A stretch of DNA of 34,196 nt from Halorubrum ezzemoulense DSM 17463 (GCF_002114285.1 NZ_NEDJ01000036.1:1-34196), one strand, 5' to 3'; numbered from the stretch's first letter, positions 15,550 to 25,088 are shown. Translations and numbers: made by a program. Notes: generated by a model from the sequence alone, not told the origin.

Positions 15550-16416
15550 ATGCGTACCGAAGACGGACTCACGATCTGTGTTCCGTCTTCGCTCGTCCGG
15601 GAAGCCGAGGACGACCGCGAGGCGACTCGCAAACTCGGCTACGTCGCCCGTGCGGCGGCGGTGTTCCGGGCGGATCGGCTCGTGGTCTTCCCCGACCGGG
15701 AAGGCGACGGGCGACGGGGCGGGGAGTACGTCCGCACCGTGCTGGGGTACGCCGCGACGCCGCCGGAGCTCCGAAAGGACCTCTGGGGGCAGCGCGACGA
15801 ACTCCGGTACGTCGGTGTGCTTCCCCCGCTCCGCGTGCCGTGGCGGACCGGCTCGACCCCTAGCGGGGAAGAGTCGAAAACACAGGGACTCGTGACCGAG
15901 GTCGGACCTGAAGGCCGCGTCCGGGTCAATTCCCCGCTGCGGGAACACCCGATCTCCCTGCTCGTCCCCTCCGAAATGGAGGTCGAGCGGGGGGAGCGCG
16001 TCACCATCAGGGTCTCTTCGAGAGAACCGGTCCGCGCCCGCATCACCGGGAAGCCGGAGGTCGGCTTCCAGGTCGCGGCCGCGGACCTGTCGGAAGCGCT
16101 CGCCGGCGCCGGACTGGCCGTCGCGACGTCGCGACACGGAGCGGAACTCTCCGTCTCGCGGCTCGGCGACCTCGTCTCGGACGCCCGCGAGGCCGGCGGT
16201 TACACCGTCGCCTTCGGCGCGCCCGAGCGGGGGCTTCCGGAGATGCTCGGGCTTCCGCCCGACCGCATTCGGGCGGCCGTCGCCGACGGCCGCTCGGTCG
16301 AACCCGATCCGGGGTTCGACCTCTGGCTGAACACGATCCCGGCACAGGCGAGCGAGGTCGTCCGGACGGAGGAGGCTCTGTTCGCGACCCTCGGCTCGCT
16401 CACACTCACGGAGTAA
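15550..16416 (+). CDS. SPOUT-type RNA methyltransferase (DUF171 family) heading the S10 operon
   Basis: 288-residue protein of the archaeal/eukaryotic putative RNA methyltransferase family (relatives of human SPOUT1/C9orf114), usually encoded just before rpl3 in archaea. The N-terminal half has LGYVARAAAVFRADRLVVFPD and the YAATPPELRKDLWGQRDELRYVGVLPPL segment. An OB-like insert occupies about residues 110-175. The C-terminal half contains the AdoMet-binding knot region (VAFGAPERGLPEMLG) and FDLWLNTIPAQASEVVRTEEALFATLGSL, typical of the trefoil-knot end. Expected to act on rRNA or tRNA; the target is not known from sequence. The ATG at 15550 is preferred over the open extension to 15421, which lies before the promoter element. 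Four bases separate it from rpl3. Confidence 0.85.
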   Translation: MRTEDGLTICVPSSLVREAEDDREATRKLGYVARAAAVFRADRLVVFPDREGDGRRGGEYVRTVLGYAATPPELRKDLWGQRDELRYVGVLPPLRVPWRTGSTPSGEESKTQGLVTEVGPEGRVRVNSPLREHPISLLVPSEMEVERGERVTIRVSSREPVRARITGKPEVGFQVAAADLSEALAGAGLAVATSRHGAELSVSRLGDLVSDAREAGGYTVAFGAPERGLPEMLGLPPDRIRAAVADGRSVEPDPGFDLWLNTIPAQASEVVRTEEALFATLGSLTLTE

Positions 16417-16420
16417 ACAC

Positions 16421-17437
16421 ATGCCACAACCAAGCCGACCACGAAAAGGCTCGCTGGGCTACGGCCCGCGCACCCGCGCAGACAGCGAGGTGCCGCGCAT
16501 CCGTTCGTGGCCAGAAGACGACGGGGCCCCTGCGCTGCAGGGATTCGCCGGCTACAAGGCCGGGATGACCCACGTCATGATGGTCAACGACGAGGCGAAC
16601 TCGCCGCGTGAAGGGATGGAAGAGGCCGTCCCCGTCACCGTCGTCGAGACGCCGCAGATGCACGCCGTCGCCGTGCGCGCCTACGAGAACACGCCGTACG
16701 GACAGAAGCCGGTCGAAGAGGTCTGGGCGACCGAGTTCCACGAGGAACTCGACCGCGCGCTCGACCTCCCGGCGGAAGACACCTTCGAGGAAGACGCCGA
16801 CGAGCTCCGCGCGCTGCTCGACGACGACGTCGTCGACGACGTGCGCGTCATCACGCACACGGCGCCCTCGGAGCTCTCGAACGTCCCGAAGAAGAAGCCC
16901 GACATCATGGAGACGCGCGTCGGCGGCGGCTCCCTCGAGGAGCGCGCCGACTTCGCGCTGGACCTCGTCGCGGAGGGCGGCGCCCACGAGTTCGGCGACG
17001 TCTTCCGCGCGGGCCAGTACACCGACGTCTCCGGCATCACGAAGGGGAAGGGGACGCAGGGTCCCGTCAAACGCTGGGGCGTTCAGAAGCGGAAGGGCAA
17101 ACACGCCCGCCAGGGATGGCGGCGTCGGATCGGCAACCTCGGTCCGTGGAACCCCTCCCGCGTCCGCTCCACCGTCCCCCAGCAGGGGCAGACCGGCTAT
17201 CACCAGCGCACCGAGCTCAACAAGCGCCTCATCGACTTCGGCGAGGGCGACGACGCCTCCGTCGACGGCGGCTTCGTCAACTACGGCGAGGTCGACGGTG
17301 AGTACGCGCTCATCAAGGGCTCGCTGCCCGGTCCGGACCAGCGCCTGCTGCGGTTCCGCCCGGCCATCCGGCCGAACGACCAGCCGCGCCTCGACCCCGA
17401 GGTCCGGTACGTTTCCACCGAATCCAACCAGGGATAA
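16421..17437 (+). CDS. rpl3: Large ribosomal subunit protein uL3
   Basis: 338 residues, archaeal/eukaryotic length. It lies near the peptidyl-transferase centre of the 50S subunit. N-terminal SRPRKGSLGYGPR, the GYKAGMTHV motif, and the central finger GKGTQGPVKRWGVQKRKGKHARQGW that reaches the active centre are all present, followed by GQTGYHQRTELNK. Second gene of the operon; three bases separate its stop from rpl4. Confidence 0.98.
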   Translation: MPQPSRPRKGSLGYGPRTRADSEVPRIRSWPEDDGAPALQGFAGYKAGMTHVMMVNDEANSPREGMEEAVPVTVVETPQMHAVAVRAYENTPYGQKPVEEVWATEFHEELDRALDLPAEDTFEEDADELRALLDDDVVDDVRVITHTAPSELSNVPKKKPDIMETRVGGGSLEERADFALDLVAEGGAHEFGDVFRAGQYTDVSGITKGKGTQGPVKRWGVQKRKGKHARQGWRRRIGNLGPWNPSRVRSTVPQQGQTGYHQRTELNKRLIDFGEGDDASVDGGFVNYGEVDGEYALIKGSLPGPDQRLLRFRPAIRPNDQPRLDPEVRYVSTESNQG

Positions 17438-17440
17438 CCA

Positions 17441-18187
17441 ATGAACGCAACAGTACACGACCTGGACGGCGAGGAGGCGGGCAGCGTCGAGCTGCCGGCC
17501 GTCTTCGAGACCGCGTTCCGACCGGACCTCATCGGTCGCGCGGTCGACGCCGCTCAGGCCAACCGGAAGCAGGCCTACGGGGCCGACGAGTTCGCCGGGC
17601 TGCGGACGCCCGCCGAATCGTTCGGCTCCGGCCGCGGGCTCGCGCACGTGCCACGTTCCGAGAACGTCGCCCGTCGCGTCCCGCACGCCGTGTCGGGGCG
17701 CGCCGCGCACCCGCCGAAGGCCGAGAAGGACCAGTCGAAGCAACTGAACGACAAGGAGCGACAGCTCGCGATCCGGTCGGCCATCGCGGCCACGACCGAC
17801 GCCGAGCTCGTCGCCGAGCGCGGCCACGCGTTCGACGAGGACCTCGACCTCCCGCTCGTCGTGAGCGACGAGTTCGAGGGCCTCGAGAAGACGCAGGACG
17901 CCCTTGGCGTGCTCGAAGCCGTCGGCGCCGACGCCGACATCGAGCGCGCCGAGGAGGGTCGCTCCGTCCGCGCCGGACAGGGCAAGGCCCGCGGCCGCAA
18001 GTACCGCCAGCCCAAGTCCGTCCTCGTCGTCACCAGCGAGGAGCCGTCCCGCGCCGCCCGCAACCTCGCGGGCGTCGACGTCGCGACCGCTCGCGAGGTC
18101 AACGCGGAGGACCTCGCGCCCGGCGCGCACCCGGGCCGACTCACGCTGTGGACCGAGAGCGCCGTCTCGGAGGTGGCCGACCGATGA
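17441..18187 (+). CDS. rpl4: Large ribosomal subunit protein uL4
   Basis: 248 residues. A globular domain plus the long internal loop (RQAYGADEFAGLRTPAE through SGRAAHPPKAEK) that lines the polypeptide exit tunnel, and the AIAATTDAELVAERGH helix typical of archaeal L4. Arg/Lys-rich RAGQGKARGRKYRQPKS lies near the C-terminus. Its TGA overlaps the rpl23 ATG (ATGA), and a GGAGGT ribosome-binding site for rpl23 sits inside its 3' end. Confidence 0.98.
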   Translation: MNATVHDLDGEEAGSVELPAVFETAFRPDLIGRAVDAAQANRKQAYGADEFAGLRTPAESFGSGRGLAHVPRSENVARRVPHAVSGRAAHPPKAEKDQSKQLNDKERQLAIRSAIAATTDAELVAERGHAFDEDLDLPLVVSDEFEGLEKTQDALGVLEAVGADADIERAEEGRSVRAGQGKARGRKYRQPKSVLVVTSEEPSRAARNLAGVDVATAREVNAEDLAPGAHPGRLTLWTESAVSEVADR

Positions 18188-18438
18188 ACTCGATCATCGA
18201 GCATCCGATCGTCACCGAGCAGGCGATGAACGAGATGGACTTCAACAACAAGCTGCTGTTCCTCGTCGACGTGGACGCGACCAAACCGGAGATCGAGTCC
18301 GAGGTCGCCGAGCGCTACGACGTGGGCGTCGTCAACGTGAACACGCAGGTGACGCCGCAGGGCGAGAAGAAGGCGGTCGTCACCCTGTCCGCGGACGACG
18401 ACGCGACCGAAATCGCCTCGCGTATCGGGGTGTTCTGA
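18184..18438 (+). CDS. rpl23: Large ribosomal subunit protein uL23
   Basis: 84 residues, compact archaeal form. It sits at the exit of the peptide tunnel and docks SRP and the Sec translocon. Motifs IIEHPIVTEQAM and NKLLFLVDVDATKPEI match the family. GGAGGT at 18169-18174 lies 9 nt before the ATG, which overlaps the rpl4 stop by four bases, so its translation is probably coupled. Confidence 0.97.
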   Translation: MNSIIEHPIVTEQAMNEMDFNNKLLFLVDVDATKPEIESEVAERYDVGVVNVNTQVTPQGEKKAVVTLSADDDATEIASRIGVF

Positions 18439-18439
18439 G

Positions 18440-19162
18440 ATGGGACGACGAATCCAAGGACAACGGCGCGGACGCGGCGGCCCGACGTTCCGGGCCCCCT
18501 CCCACCGTTACAAGGCGGAACTGTCGCACAAGAAGCTCGAAGACGTGGACACGGTCACCGGCGAGATCGTCGGGATCGAACACGACCCGGCCCGCTCGGC
18601 CCCCCTCGCGGAGGTCGAGTTCGAGGACGACGACCGTCGGCTCGTGCTCGCGCCGGAAGGCGTACGCGTGGGCGAGACGATTCAGGTCGGCGTCTCGGCC
18701 GAGATCAAGCCGGGCAACACGCTCCCGCTGGCGGAGATCCCCGAGGGCGTCCCGGTGTGTAACGTCGAGAGCAACCGCGGGGACGGCGGGAAGTTCGCGC
18801 GCGCCTCCGGCGTGTCGGCGACACTCCTCACCCACGACCGCGACGTCGCGGTCGTCCAGCTCCCCAGCGGCGAAGTGAAGCGACTCGACCCGCAGTGCCG
18901 CGCCACGATCGGCGTGGTCGCGGGGGGCGGCCGGACGGAGAAACCCTTCGTCAAGGCCGGCAACAAACACCACAAGATGAAGGCGCGCGGCACGAAATAC
19001 CCGCGCGTCCGCGGCGTCGCGATGAACGCCGTCGACCACCCCTTCGGTGGCGGTGGTCGCCAACACCCCGGCCAGCCGAAGTCCGTCTCGCGGGACGCCC
19101 CGCCGGGACGCAAGGTCGGTGACATCGCATCCAAGCGCACCGGACGAGGTGGCAACAAATGA
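18440..19162 (+). CDS. rpl2: Large ribosomal subunit protein uL2
   Basis: 240 residues. Core 50S protein needed for subunit association and peptidyl transfer. N-terminal [22 protein letters not shown]-binding OB and SH3-like domains, and the universally conserved C-terminal stretch [22 protein letters not shown] with the functionally essential His in the HPFGGG loop. One base separates it from rpl23 and its stop overlaps rps19 by four bases. Confidence 0.98.
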   Translation: MGRRIQGQRRGRGGPTFRAPSHRYKAELSHKKLEDVDTVTGEIVGIEHDPARSAPLAEVEFEDDDRRLVLAPEGVRVGETIQVGVSAEIKPGNTLPLAEIPEGVPVCNVESNRGDGGKFARASGVSATLLTHDRDVAVVQLPSGEVKRLDPQCRATIGVVAGGGRTEKPFVKAGNKHHKMKARGTKYPRVRGVAMNAVDHPFGGGGRQHPGQPKSVSRDAPPGRKVGDIASKRTGRGGNK

Positions 19163-19584
19163 GTTCAGACTACCGAACCGGCCGCGAGGGCGAGGAGTTC
19201 GCCTACCGCGGTCACTCGCTCGACGAGCTGCAGGAGATGGACGTAGACGAGGTCGCGGAACTGCTCCCCGCACGCCAGCGGCGAAGCATCGTTCGCGGAC
19301 TCGGCACCGAACAGCAGAAGCTGCTGGAGACGGTCCGGAGCCGCGACAAGGAGACGACGGCGGACGACCCGATCCGGACGCACCTGCGCGACATGCCGAT
19401 CCTGCCGGAGTTCGTCGGCGTCACCTTCGCCGTGTACAACGGCCACAGCTTCGAGCGCGTTCAGGTTGAGCCCGAGATGATCGGGCACTACCTCGGTGAG
19501 TTCCACCTCACGCGAAGCACCGTCGAACACGGTCAGGCCGGCATCGGCGCGACCCGGTCCTCGAAGTTCGTGCCCCTCAAGTAA
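19159..19584 (+). CDS. rps19: Small ribosomal subunit protein uS19
   Basis: 141 residues. It lies in the 30S head, near S13 and the A-site finger. An archaeal-type N-terminal extension ([32 protein letters not shown]) precedes the conserved core [32 protein letters not shown] and the C-terminal [11 protein letters not shown]. The ATG overlaps the rpl2 stop (ATGA). Confidence 0.98.
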   Translation: MSSDYRTGREGEEFAYRGHSLDELQEMDVDEVAELLPARQRRSIVRGLGTEQQKLLETVRSRDKETTADDPIRTHLRDMPILPEFVGVTFAVYNGHSFERVQVEPEMIGHYLGEFHLTRSTVEHGQAGIGATRSSKFVPLK

Positions 19585-19587
19585 CCC

Positions 19588-20052
19588 ATGGGAATCAACT
19601 ACAGCGTCGAGGCCGACCCGGAGACCACCGCCAAGGGGATGCTCCGCGACCGGCCCATCAGCGTGAAGGACAGCAAGGAGATCTCCCGAGAGATCAAAGG
19701 CGAGACGGTCGCCGACGCGGAGGAGTTCCTCCAGGAGGTCATCGACGAGGAGACTTCGGTGCCGATGCGCCAGCACAACGCCGGCGCGGGCCACCGCTCC
19801 GACATCGACGGCTGGGACGCGGGACGGTACCCCGAGAAGGCCGCCAAGGACTTCCTCAAGCTCTTGGAGAACGTCAAGAACAACGCCGACGAGCAGGGGT
19901 TCGACGGCGAGGCGATGGTCATCAAACACGTCGCCCCTCACAAGGTCGGCGAGCGACCCGGTCGGAACCCCCGCGCCGCGGGCGCGACCGAGTGGAACAC
20001 CACGCTCGCGGACGTCGAACTGATCATCGAGGAGCCGGAGGCTGACAACTAA
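19588..20052 (+). CDS. rpl22: Large ribosomal subunit protein uL22
   Basis: 154 residues, close to other haloarchaeal L22. It lines the exit tunnel. Conserved [19 protein letters not shown] helix, the Arg/His-rich loop [25 protein letters not shown] that extends into the tunnel wall, and [19 protein letters not shown]. Three bases separate it from rps19. No purine-rich ribosome-binding site is visible, so it probably relies on re-initiation after rps19. Its stop overlaps rps3 by one base. Confidence 0.98.
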   Translation: MGINYSVEADPETTAKGMLRDRPISVKDSKEISREIKGETVADAEEFLQEVIDEETSVPMRQHNAGAGHRSDIDGWDAGRYPEKAAKDFLKLLENVKNNADEQGFDGEAMVIKHVAPHKVGERPGRNPRAAGATEWNTTLADVELIIEEPEADN

Positions 20053-20990
20053 TGGCTGACGAACACCAATTCATCGAGGACGGCCTGCGCCGTTCCCAGA
20101 TCAACGAGTTCTTCGCGGACGAGCTCGGCCGCGCCGGCTACGGCGGGATGGACGTCGCCCAGACGCCGATGGGCACGCAGATCGTCCTGAAGGCCGAAAA
20201 GCCCGGGATGGTGATCGGGAAGGGCGGGAAGAACATCCGCAAGATCACCACCGAGCTCGAGGACCGCTTCGACATGGACGACCCGCAGATCGACGTTCAG
20301 GAGGTCGACGAGCCCGACCTGAACGCCCAGATCGTCGCGGACCGTCTGGCGAACGCCCTCGAACGCGGCTGGTACTTCCGGAAGGCCGGTCACACGACGA
20401 TCGACCGCATCATGGACGCGGGCGCGCTGGGCGCCGAGATCGTCCTGTCCGGCAAGGTCACCGGCGCGCGCTCGCGCGTCGAGAAGTTCAACCGCGGCTA
20501 CATCAAGCACAACGGCGAACCCGCCGAGGAGGTCGTCGACCACGGCCAGGGCGTCGCCGTCATGAAGCTCGGGACGATCGGCGTCAACGTGAAGATCATT
20601 CCGCCGGGGGCGACGCTCCCGGACGACTTCCAGATCCGCGAGGACGCCGAGGTCCCCGAGGTCGAGCAGGCGGCCGCCGGCGCCGGCGACGACGAGGGCG
20701 TCGAGGCGCTGCTCGAAGAGGATCCGGAGGAGGTTCCCGACGTGGGCGCCGACGAGGATGTCGATGTCCCCGACGAGGACCCCGCGGATGTCATCGACGA
20801 GGAGGTCGTCGAGGAGGTCGTCGAGGAGACGCAGGACACGGCCACCGAGGCGACCGACGTCGCCGCGGAGGAGCCGGTCGGCGACGCGGACGCCGACGAG
20901 CTCGACGAACTGGACGAAGAGATCGAGTCCGAGGCGGCCGACCTCGTCGCGGAGATGGAGGCGGCCGACGAGGAGGAGGAGGACGAATAA
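20052..20990 (+). CDS. rps3: Small ribosomal subunit protein uS3 with long acidic tail
   Basis: 312 residues. It forms part of the mRNA entry site on the 30S subunit. The KH domain is seen in [22 protein letters not shown], followed by the S3 C-terminal domain with [20 protein letters not shown] and [13 protein letters not shown]. From about residue 200 to the end there is an Asp/Glu-rich tail of roughly 110 residues with almost no basic residues, a common halophile extension. TAATG overlap on both sides (rpl22 upstream, rpl29 downstream). The run of GAG/GAC codons at the 3' end also supplies GGAGG sequences just before rpl29. Confidence 0.98.
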   Translation: MADEHQFIEDGLRRSQINEFFADELGRAGYGGMDVAQTPMGTQIVLKAEKPGMVIGKGGKNIRKITTELEDRFDMDDPQIDVQEVDEPDLNAQIVADRLANALERGWYFRKAGHTTIDRIMDAGALGAEIVLSGKVTGARSRVEKFNRGYIKHNGEPAEEVVDHGQGVAVMKLGTIGVNVKIIPPGATLPDDFQIREDAEVPEVEQAAAGAGDDEGVEALLEEDPEEVPDVGADEDVDVPDEDPADVIDEEVVEEVVEETQDTATEATDVAAEEPVGDADADELDELDEEIESEAADLVAEMEAADEEEEDE

Positions 20991-21208
20991 TGGCGATCCT
21001 CTACACCGACGAGATCCGCGACATGACCGCGGCGGAGCGCCAGGTCGAACTCGAGGAGCTCGAGACCGAGCTGCTCAACTCGAAGGCGCAGCGGGCGGCC
21101 GGCGGCATGCCGGAGAGCCCGGGCCGCGTCAACGAGCTCAAGAAGACGATCGCCCGGATCAAGACGATCCAGGCGGAAGAAGGCGACTTCGACGAGGACG
21201 AAGCGTAA
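20990..21208 (+). CDS. rpl29: Large ribosomal subunit protein uL29
   Basis: 72-residue two-helix protein at the tunnel exit rim beside L23. It shows [33 protein letters not shown] and the second helix [14 protein letters not shown], with a short acidic end. Overlaps the rps3 stop by one base. One base separates it from rnp1. Confidence 0.97.
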   Translation: MAILYTDEIRDMTAAERQVELEELETELLNSKAQRAAGGMPESPGRVNELKKTIARIKTIQAEEGDFDEDEA

Positions 21209-21209
21209 G

Positions 21210-21668
21210 ATGAGCTCCCCCGACACACTCGTTCGGCACGAGCTCGTCGGCCTCCCGGTTCGGGTGGCCGACGCCGACAGCGACGCCCACGTGGGTATCG
21301 CCGGTCGCGTGCTCGACGAGACGTTCGGTACCCTCGTGGTCCGAACGGCGTCGGGGGACAAACGCGTGCCCAAGTCGGGCGCGACGTTCGAGTTCGGCGT
21401 CGCCGAGACGCCGACCGCTCGCACAGATGAAGCCGCCGGCGACGGACAGTCGCCGGGGTCCGCGTCCCAACTCGGGTCGGATACTACGGGGGTCCGCCCC
21501 CGTCAGTCTGGCCCGTCCGGATCCGCAAGCGTCGTCGACGGTGACGGCGCGGGTCCGGCGAGCCGCCGAGGCGAGTGCAAAGACGCGGTCTACGCGACGG
21601 TGGATGGCGATCGGTTGCGATATCGGCCCGCCGAACGCACCGAACGAGGTGCCACACAATGGCGATAG
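21210..21668 (+). CDS. rnp1: Ribonuclease P protein component 1 (Rpp29/POP4 family)
   Basis: 152 residues. Protein subunit of archaeal RNase P, which removes 5' leaders from pre-tRNA. The Sm-like barrel starts with LVRHELVGLPVRVADADSDAHVGIAGRVLDET, then GTLVVRTASGDKRVPKSGATFEF, and ends with VYATVDGDRLRYRPAERTERGA. Between about residues 72 and 122 a low-complexity Gly/Ser/Asp segment interrupts the barrel; haloarchaeal homologues have a loop here, but this one looks long. Its last 10 bases overlap the start of rps17. Placement between rpl29 and rps17 is the normal archaeal order. Confidence 0.93.
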   Translation: MSSPDTLVRHELVGLPVRVADADSDAHVGIAGRVLDETFGTLVVRTASGDKRVPKSGATFEFGVAETPTARTDEAAGDGQSPGSASQLGSDTTGVRPRQSGPSGSASVVDGDGAGPASRRGECKDAVYATVDGDRLRYRPAERTERGATQWR

Positions 21669-22003
21669 GAATCGACGTACCCACGCCTCCGGAGCCAGAC
21701 AACCCGGAGGATTACGACTACGAGAAATGCCCGTTCTACGGGCAGCTCTCCGTCCGCGGCCAGACCCGCGAGGGAACGGTCGTGTCGACGGATATGGAAA
21801 AGACCGTCATCGTCGAGCGAGAGTACGACGTGTTCGTACCGAAATACGATCGGTACATGAAGCGTCGCTCGCGCATCCCGGCCCACGTGCCGGGCGTGCT
21901 CGACTCGCTCGAAGTCGGTGACGAAGTGACGATCGCGGAGACGCGACCGCTCTCGAAGACGAAGTCCCACGTCGTCGTCGAGATCCGCTCGGGTGATCAG
22001 TGA
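21659..22003 (+). CDS. rps17: Small ribosomal subunit protein uS17
   Basis: 114 residues, archaeal type with an N-terminal extension ([28 protein letters not shown] written in parts: [21 protein letters not shown]) before the OB-fold core [18 protein letters not shown] and the basic [15 protein letters not shown] segment. The ATG at 21659 lies inside the end of rnp1 (10-nt overlap), an internal start. The frame is open to 21575, but that extension is the shadow of rnp1. The stop overlaps rpl14 by one base. Confidence 0.97.
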   Translation: MAIGIDVPTPPEPDNPEDYDYEKCPFYGQLSVRGQTREGTVVSTDMEKTVIVEREYDVFVPKYDRYMKRRSRIPAHVPGVLDSLEVGDEVTIAETRPLSKTKSHVVVEIRSGDQ

Positions 22004-22401
22004 TGGAGGCGCTCAAGGCCGACGTCACGCAGGGGCTCTCGAAGGGCTCGCTGATCACGTGCGCCGACAACACCGGCGCCCGTGAGCTGAAGGTCATCTC
22101 CGTGTCGGGCTACTCCGGCACGAAGAACCGCCACCCGAAGGCGGGGATCGGCGACAAGGTGACCGTCTCGGTCACCAAAGGGACCCCGGAGATGCGGCGG
22201 CAGGTGCTGGAGGCGGTCGTCGTCCGCCAGCGCAAGCCGATCCGCCGTCCGGACGGCACGCGCGTGAAGTTCGAGGACAACGCGGCCGTCATCATCGACG
22301 ACCTCGAGGAGCCGCGGGGCACGGAGATCAAAGGCCCCGTCGCCCGCGAGGTCGCCGAACGGTTCGGGAGCATCGCCTCGACCGCGACGATGATCGTCTA
22401 A
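22003..22401 (+). CDS. rpl14: Large ribosomal subunit protein uL14
   Basis: 132 residues. It sits at the subunit interface of the 50S subunit. Motifs [41 protein letters not shown] and [25 protein letters not shown] (read in parts) are typical. The ATG at 22003 overlaps the rps17 TGA; a GTG one codon earlier is an unneeded alternative. Two bases separate it from rpl24. Confidence 0.98.
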   Translation: MEALKADVTQGLSKGSLITCADNTGARELKVISVSGYSGTKNRHPKAGIGDKVTVSVTKGTPEMRRQVLEAVVVRQRKPIRRPDGTRVKFEDNAAVIIDDLEEPRGTEIKGPVAREVAERFGSIASTATMIV

Positions 22402-22403
22402 CT

Positions 22404-22760
22404 ATGACGAAACAGCCACGCAAACAACGAAAACGGTCGGAGACCGCGCCGCTCCACGAGCGGCAGAATCAGGTCCGGGCCACCCTCACCGACGAGCTCC
22501 GCGAGGAGTACGGACAGCGCAACGTCCGCGTCAACGCCGGCGACACCGTCGAGGTGCTTCGCGGCGACGCGGCCGGCACGGAGGCGGAGGTCGTCTCCGT
22601 CGACCTGTCCGCCGAGCGGATCACGGTCGAGGACGTCACCGTCGAGAAGGCGGACGGGGAGGAGGTTCCCCGCCCGATTCCGGCGAGCAACGTCCGGGTG
22701 ACCGAGCTGGACCTCGAGGACGAGCGCCGCGAGGCGCGGCTCCAGGAGGATAACGAATGA
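22404..22760 (+). CDS. rpl24: Large ribosomal subunit protein uL24
   Basis: 118 residues with a KOW-type SH3 barrel ([24 protein letters not shown]) and a basic N-terminus ([19 protein letters not shown]). An assembly initiator of the 50S subunit near the tunnel exit. The acidic C-terminus encodes GGAGGA at 22745-22750, positioned as the ribosome-binding site for rps4e. The stop overlaps rps4e by four bases. Confidence 0.98.
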   Translation: MTKQPRKQRKRSETAPLHERQNQVRATLTDELREEYGQRNVRVNAGDTVEVLRGDAAGTEAEVVSVDLSAERITVEDVTVEKADGEEVPRPIPASNVRVTELDLEDERREARLQEDNE

Positions 22761-23470
22761 CGCGACACCAGAAGCGACTGTCAGTACCGAACTCCTGGCC
22801 GGTCGAGCGCAAGACGAACACGTTCACCGTGAAGGCGGGCGCGGGCCCGCACGGCGAGGCGGGCGTTCCACTCGTCGTCCTGCTGCGGGACGTGCTCGGC
22901 TACGTCGACTCGACGAAGGAGGCGCGCTACGCGCTGAACAACGACTCGATCCTCGTCAACGGGGACGCCGTCTCGGACGAACAGCGTCCGATCGGGATGT
23001 ACGACATCCTGGCGTTCCCCGAGCGCGGGGAGTACTTCCGCGTCTTCCCCGACGAGGGCGGTCGGCTCGCGCTGACTCCCGTCGACGAGGACGCCGCGGG
23101 CAGCCGGCTCGGGAAGATCACGAACAAGACCGTCGTCCCCGGCGGCGTCACGCAGCTGACGCTCCACGACGGGACGAACGTCCGCGTCGACGACGACGCA
23201 GACTACGAGACGAACGACTCGATCGTCGTCGACAACGAGACGAAGGAGATCGTCGCCCACTTCGAGTACGAGGAGGGCGCCTTGGTGACCGCCGTCGCCG
23301 GCCAGCACGCCGGCCAGATCGGCGAGATCGAGGACATCGACGTGACCCTCGGCTCCGGCGACAACACCGTGACCGTCGCCAGCGAGGACGGCGGCTACGA
23401 GACGGTCGAGGAGTACGTCGTCGTCATCGACGAGAACTTCACCGACGACGAGGGTGATGCGGATGAGTGA
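22757..23470 (+). CDS. rps4e: Small ribosomal subunit protein eS4
   Basis: 237 residues; the family is found only in archaea and eukaryotes. S4-like RNA-binding region ([24 protein letters not shown] in parts) with [21 protein letters not shown], then the central domain and a KOW motif ([20 protein letters not shown]). The basic N-terminus [17 protein letters not shown] is conserved. It overlaps rpl24 by ATGA and its end overlaps rpl5 by eight bases. Confidence 0.97.
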   Translation: MTRHQKRLSVPNSWPVERKTNTFTVKAGAGPHGEAGVPLVVLLRDVLGYVDSTKEARYALNNDSILVNGDAVSDEQRPIGMYDILAFPERGEYFRVFPDEGGRLALTPVDEDAAGSRLGKITNKTVVPGGVTQLTLHDGTNVRVDDDADYETNDSIVVDNETKEIVAHFEYEEGALVTAVAGQHAGQIGEIEDIDVTLGSGDNTVTVASEDGGYETVEEYVVVIDENFTDDEGDADE

Positions 23471-23987
23471 AGCCGAGAGCGCCGACCACGAGATGCGCGA
23501 GCCGTCCCTCGAGAAGGTCGTCGTCCACATGGGCGTCGGGCAGGGCGGTGAGCCGCTCGCGGACGCCGAGGAGATCATCGAGGAGATCACGGGCCAGCAG
23601 TCGGTCCGGACCACCTCGAAGCGCACCATCGCCGAGTTCGGGATCCGCAAGGGCGACCCGATCGGCGTCAAGGTGACGCTGCGGGGCGAGGACGCGCACG
23701 CGTTCCTCGAGACCGCGCTCGATCTCGTCGATGTCTCGCGGAGCCAGTTCGACGACACGGGTAACCTCAGCTTCGGGGTCGAGGACCACACCGACTTTCC
23801 GAGCCAGGAGTACGACCCCAACATCGGGATCTACGGCCTCGACGTGACGACGACGATCGTCCGTCCCGGCTACCGCGTCTCGAAACGCGACAAGGCGACG
23901 GGGACCATTCCCTCCCGCCACCGGATGACAGCCGAGGACGCGGCCGCGTTCCTCGAAACGAACTTCGACGTCGAGGTAACCGAATGA
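23463..23987 (+). CDS. rpl5: Large ribosomal subunit protein uL5
   Basis: 174 residues. Binds 5S rRNA and the P-site tRNA region. It has [29 protein letters not shown], then [25 protein letters not shown] and [21 protein letters not shown]. Three starts are stacked (GTG 23454, ATG 23457, ATG 23463). The last is chosen because the upstream bases form GGTGATG at ribosome-binding distance and the protein [18 protein letters not shown] then has the usual haloarchaeal acidic lead. Overlaps rps14 by four bases. Confidence 0.96.
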   Translation: MSEAESADHEMREPSLEKVVVHMGVGQGGEPLADAEEIIEEITGQQSVRTTSKRTIAEFGIRKGDPIGVKVTLRGEDAHAFLETALDLVDVSRSQFDDTGNLSFGVEDHTDFPSQEYDPNIGIYGLDVTTTIVRPGYRVSKRDKATGTIPSRHRMTAEDAAAFLETNFDVEVTE

Positions 23988-24157
23988 GCGAAGCGAACAA
24001 CGACACGGGCGAGCACGCCGCGAAACGCACCGACTCCCGGCACACGTGCCGGCGGTGCGACCGCGAGCAGGGACTCGTCGGCAAGTACGACATCAACCTC
24101 TGCCGGCAGTGCTTCCGCGAGGTCGCCCGAGACATGGGATTCGAGAAGTACAGCTGA
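23984..24157 (+). CDS. rps14: Small ribosomal subunit protein uS14, zinc-binding
   Basis: 57 residues. Organises the 30S head near the A site. The archaeal zinc-binding form has CRRC (Cys22, Cys25) and CRQC (Cys40, Cys43) with [10 protein letters not shown] between, ending [14 protein letters not shown]. The N-terminus is a variable acidic stretch. Its ATG overlaps the rpl5 TGA (ATGA) and two bases separate it from rps8. It is easily missed because it is so short. Confidence 0.96.
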   Translation: MSEANNDTGEHAAKRTDSRHTCRRCDREQGLVGKYDINLCRQCFREVARDMGFEKYS

Positions 24158-24159
24158 TC

Positions 24160-24552
24160 ATGACGGGAAACGATCCATTCACCAACGCGCTCGCCGGCAT
24201 GGACAACGCCGAGAGCGTTGGCCACCTGTCGTACACGGTAGAGCCCGCTTCGAACATCATCGGCTCCGTCCTCGAGGTCCTCTACGACCGCGGGTACGTC
24301 GACGGCTTCGAGTACGTCGACGACGGGAAAGCCGGGAAGTTCGAGGTCGAACTGAAAGGCGCGATCAACGAGTGTGGCGCCGTCAAGCCCCGCTACTCCG
24401 CGGGTGCGGACGAGTTCGAGAAGTGGGAGAAGCGGTACCTCCCCGCCCGTGACTACGGGACGCTCATCGTCACGACGAGCCACGGCGTCATGAGCCACTA
24501 CGAGGCCCGCGAGGAGGGCATCGGCGGCCAAGTGATCGCATACGTCTACTAA
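24160..24552 (+). CDS. rps8: Small ribosomal subunit protein uS8
   Basis: 130 residues. Primary 16S rRNA binder of the 30S platform. NDPFTNALAGMDNAESVG, IGSVLEVLYDRGYVDGFEYV, RYSAGADEFEKWEKRYLPARD and the C-terminal TTSHGVMSHYEAREEGIGGQVIAYVY (in parts) are typical archaeal S8. The ATG at 24160 is the start; the longer open frame upstream to 24046 is the rps14 shadow. Confidence 0.98.
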   Translation: MTGNDPFTNALAGMDNAESVGHLSYTVEPASNIIGSVLEVLYDRGYVDGFEYVDDGKAGKFEVELKGAINECGAVKPRYSAGADEFEKWEKRYLPARDYGTLIVTTSHGVMSHYEAREEGIGGQVIAYVY

Positions 24553-24554
24553 CA

Positions 24555-25088
24555 ATGAACAGAGTCGAAATCGAGATTCCGGACGACGTCTCCGCCGAGA
24601 CCGACCACCTCGAACTCACCGTCGAAGGACCCAACGGGAGCGTCACGCGACGCCTCTGGTACCCCGACGTCGACGTGACGATCGAGGACGGCGCGGTGGT
24701 CATCGCGACCGAGAACGAGGACGCGAAGACCAACGCCACCGTCGGCACCTTCGAGAGCCACGTCGCCAACATGATCCACGGCGTCACCGAGGGCTGGGAG
24801 TACGCCATGGAAGTGTACTACGCCCACTTCCCGATGCAGGTGAACGTGGAGGGCGACGAGGTCGTCATCGAGAACTTCCTCGGAGAGAGCGCCGCGCGGC
24901 GCACCCCCATCCGCGGAGACACGGACGTACAGATCGACGGCGAGACGGTCACGCTCTCGGGCTCCGACAAGGAGGCCGTCGGCCAGACCGCCGCCGACAT
25001 CGAACAGCTGACGAAGGTGACCGACAAGGACACGCGCGTCTTCCAGGACGGCGTGTACATCGTCGAGAAACCCACCGGAGGTGCCTAA
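24555..25088 (+). CDS. rpl6: Large ribosomal subunit protein uL6
   Basis: 177 residues, matching the usual haloarchaeal length. Two repeated alpha/beta domains; located near the factor-binding site. IEIPDDVSAETDHLELTVEGPNGSV (in parts), HVANMIHGVTEGWEYAMEVYYAHFPM and IENFLGESAARRTPIRG are diagnostic. Its 3' end carries GGAGGTG at 25077-25083, the ribosome-binding site of rpl32e. Confidence 0.98.
   Translation: MNRVEIEIPDDVSAETDHLELTVEGPNGSVTRRLWYPDVDVTIEDGAVVIATENEDAKTNATVGTFESHVANMIHGVTEGWEYAMEVYYAHFPMQVNVEGDEVVIENFLGESAARRTPIRGDTDVQIDGETVTLSGSDKEAVGQTAADIEQLTKVTDKDTRVFQDGVYIVEKPTGGA

Noticed and set aside
14356..16422. 688-codon open frame on the minus strand across the sugar dehydrogenase and SPOUT genes
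   Set aside because: It is antisense to two clearly identified genes, Arg/Asp/Val-rich as expected for a GC-rich shadow frame, and has no domain.
16406..18130. 574-codon minus-strand frame opposite rpl3 and rpl4
   Set aside because: Shadow of the ribosomal protein genes; no start signal or family motif.
20640..20990. Acidic C-terminal tail of S3 as a novel domain
   Set aside because: Long Asp/Glu tails on S3 are common in haloarchaea and fit salt adaptation.
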